DNA from: Hyphomicrobiales bacterium
GTDB lineage: Bacteria; Pseudomonadota; Alphaproteobacteria; Rhizobiales; JAJFHC01
DNA length: 52,496 bases
Assembly: GCA_021775835.1 (NCBI GenBank)
Contig: JAJFHC010000203.1
Span: 1-52,496 of the forward strand
Direction of reading: 5' to 3'
Positions 52,135 to 52,496 of this stretch are shown piece by piece (the first letter of the stretch is position 1; each line of letters begins with the position of its first letter). The notes beneath the pieces were generated by a model that saw nothing but the letters and a program-made list of their open reading frames with translations, searched no databases and was not told where the DNA came from. The position numbers were made by a program, and so were the translations under genes.

Positions 52135-52496
52135 GTCTCCACCTCTATTCTCAATCTGCAGTGAACCAATGGGGTATGACGAGACAAAGGAGACGTCTTG
52201 GCGCGTGGAGATTGCGATTATTTTTTGGTTATTCCCCCAGGAACTGCAGCACAGTCAAACTTGCCGAATGCCATTAAGTTTCGCACAATGGACTTACTTC
52301 GTACAGTTCATAGGTTTGGCCGGCTGCCCGGCCGGATGTCCGTATACGCTGATGGATTTTGCGGCGGCGTACAATCAGAGCGTAGTTTCTCCAACACATG
52401 CCCAGCACAAACGGGAGAGTATTGGTCCGGATTTGGCACTTCGTAGGCCGGCGATTTCACTACTGTTCACCCACTGACAACGGACGTTTGAGTGCG
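52135..52496. other. non-coding stretch at the right edge
   Basis: 362 bp upstream of the TPR gene; it should contain the promoter of the two-gene operon. The only structure seen is a perfect hairpin GGCCGG-CTGC-CCGGCC at 52318-52333. No coding frame convinces. Confidence 0.5.

Larger units (their letters stand above)
44944..52496. mobile_element. left part of a putative tRNA-Lys-targeted genomic island
   Basis: The block starts with the tRNA 3' fragment in the orientation expected for the distal attachment site (fragment left, element to the right, intact tRNA further right). Past it come short repeats, then only two genes, both accessory in character and visibly lower in GC than the backbone (one line of 60 bases in the WD40 gene has 27 G+C; one in gabT has 34). 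No integrase is within the window; it should lie near the other end. The right boundary is unseen. Confidence 0.5.

Overview
The window reads as chromosome of an alphaproteobacterium, probably marine or aquatic. This is inference from gene content: a DgcN/DgcA D-glutamate pathway, CheZ, an Hpt protein, an adrenodoxin-type ferredoxin next to a TrxR-like ferredoxin-NADP reductase, and a long TipN-like membrane coiled-coil protein. Most of the window looks moderately GC-rich; one spot-counted line inside gabT has 34 of 60 G+C. The far right looks lower; one line inside the WD40 gene has 27 of 60.

Layout. 1-544 is the end of a GcvT/dimethylglycine-dehydrogenase-type protein. 545-4927 is a more AT-rich islet: an IS630 transposase remnant, a methyltransferase/DUF2306 pair divergent from a LysR regulator, then about 1.5 kb without genes that holds a MITE-like inverted-repeat element and an orphan terminator. 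4928-7456 carries ferredoxin reductase, [2Fe-2S] ferredoxin, an Hpt protein and a small conserved protein, all on the minus strand. 7811-11944 is a 1377-residue membrane protein built on an unbroken array of 58 eleven-residue repeats. 12091-19011 holds dgcN-dgcA, an MFS transporter, cheZ, a PLP dehydratase, a LysE exporter and ppk2.

19283-25403 is a surface-polysaccharide block. gmd, fcl and a GT11 fucosyltransferase make and transfer GDP-L-fucose, while manC (GDP-mannose supply) and a WbpA-type UDP-sugar dehydrogenase lie convergently. 25575-28934 encodes a membrane-anchored ClpB-like double AAA+ protein whose C-terminus resembles the N-terminal half of peptide release factor 2 without the GGQ domain. 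29123-36713 is a mixed metabolic region (small acidic protein, FAD oxidoreductase, uronate-dehydrogenase-like enzyme, methyltransferase, TauD dioxygenase, GFA, SnoaL-like and VOC proteins). 36782-42986 runs gabT, an ATP-grasp enzyme, a C45 Ntn-hydrolase, TerC and an MFS transporter on one strand. Carbonic anhydrase and sodB follow.

At 44944-44988 lies the 3' portion of a tRNA-Lys(CTT) gene whose 5' half is not continuous with it. To its right are short repeats and a two-gene minus-strand operon: a tail-anchored TPR protein (50611-52134) followed by a 1746-residue DUF4062-STAND NTPase-WD40 protein (45302-50542). I read this as the left part of a tRNA-targeted genomic island that extends beyond the window.

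The strongest candidates for undescribed systems are (a) the AAA+/release-factor fusion, (b) the TPR plus DUF4062-STAND-WD40 pair, and (c) the hendecad-array protein. All functional statements rest on reading motifs by eye; no database search was run.
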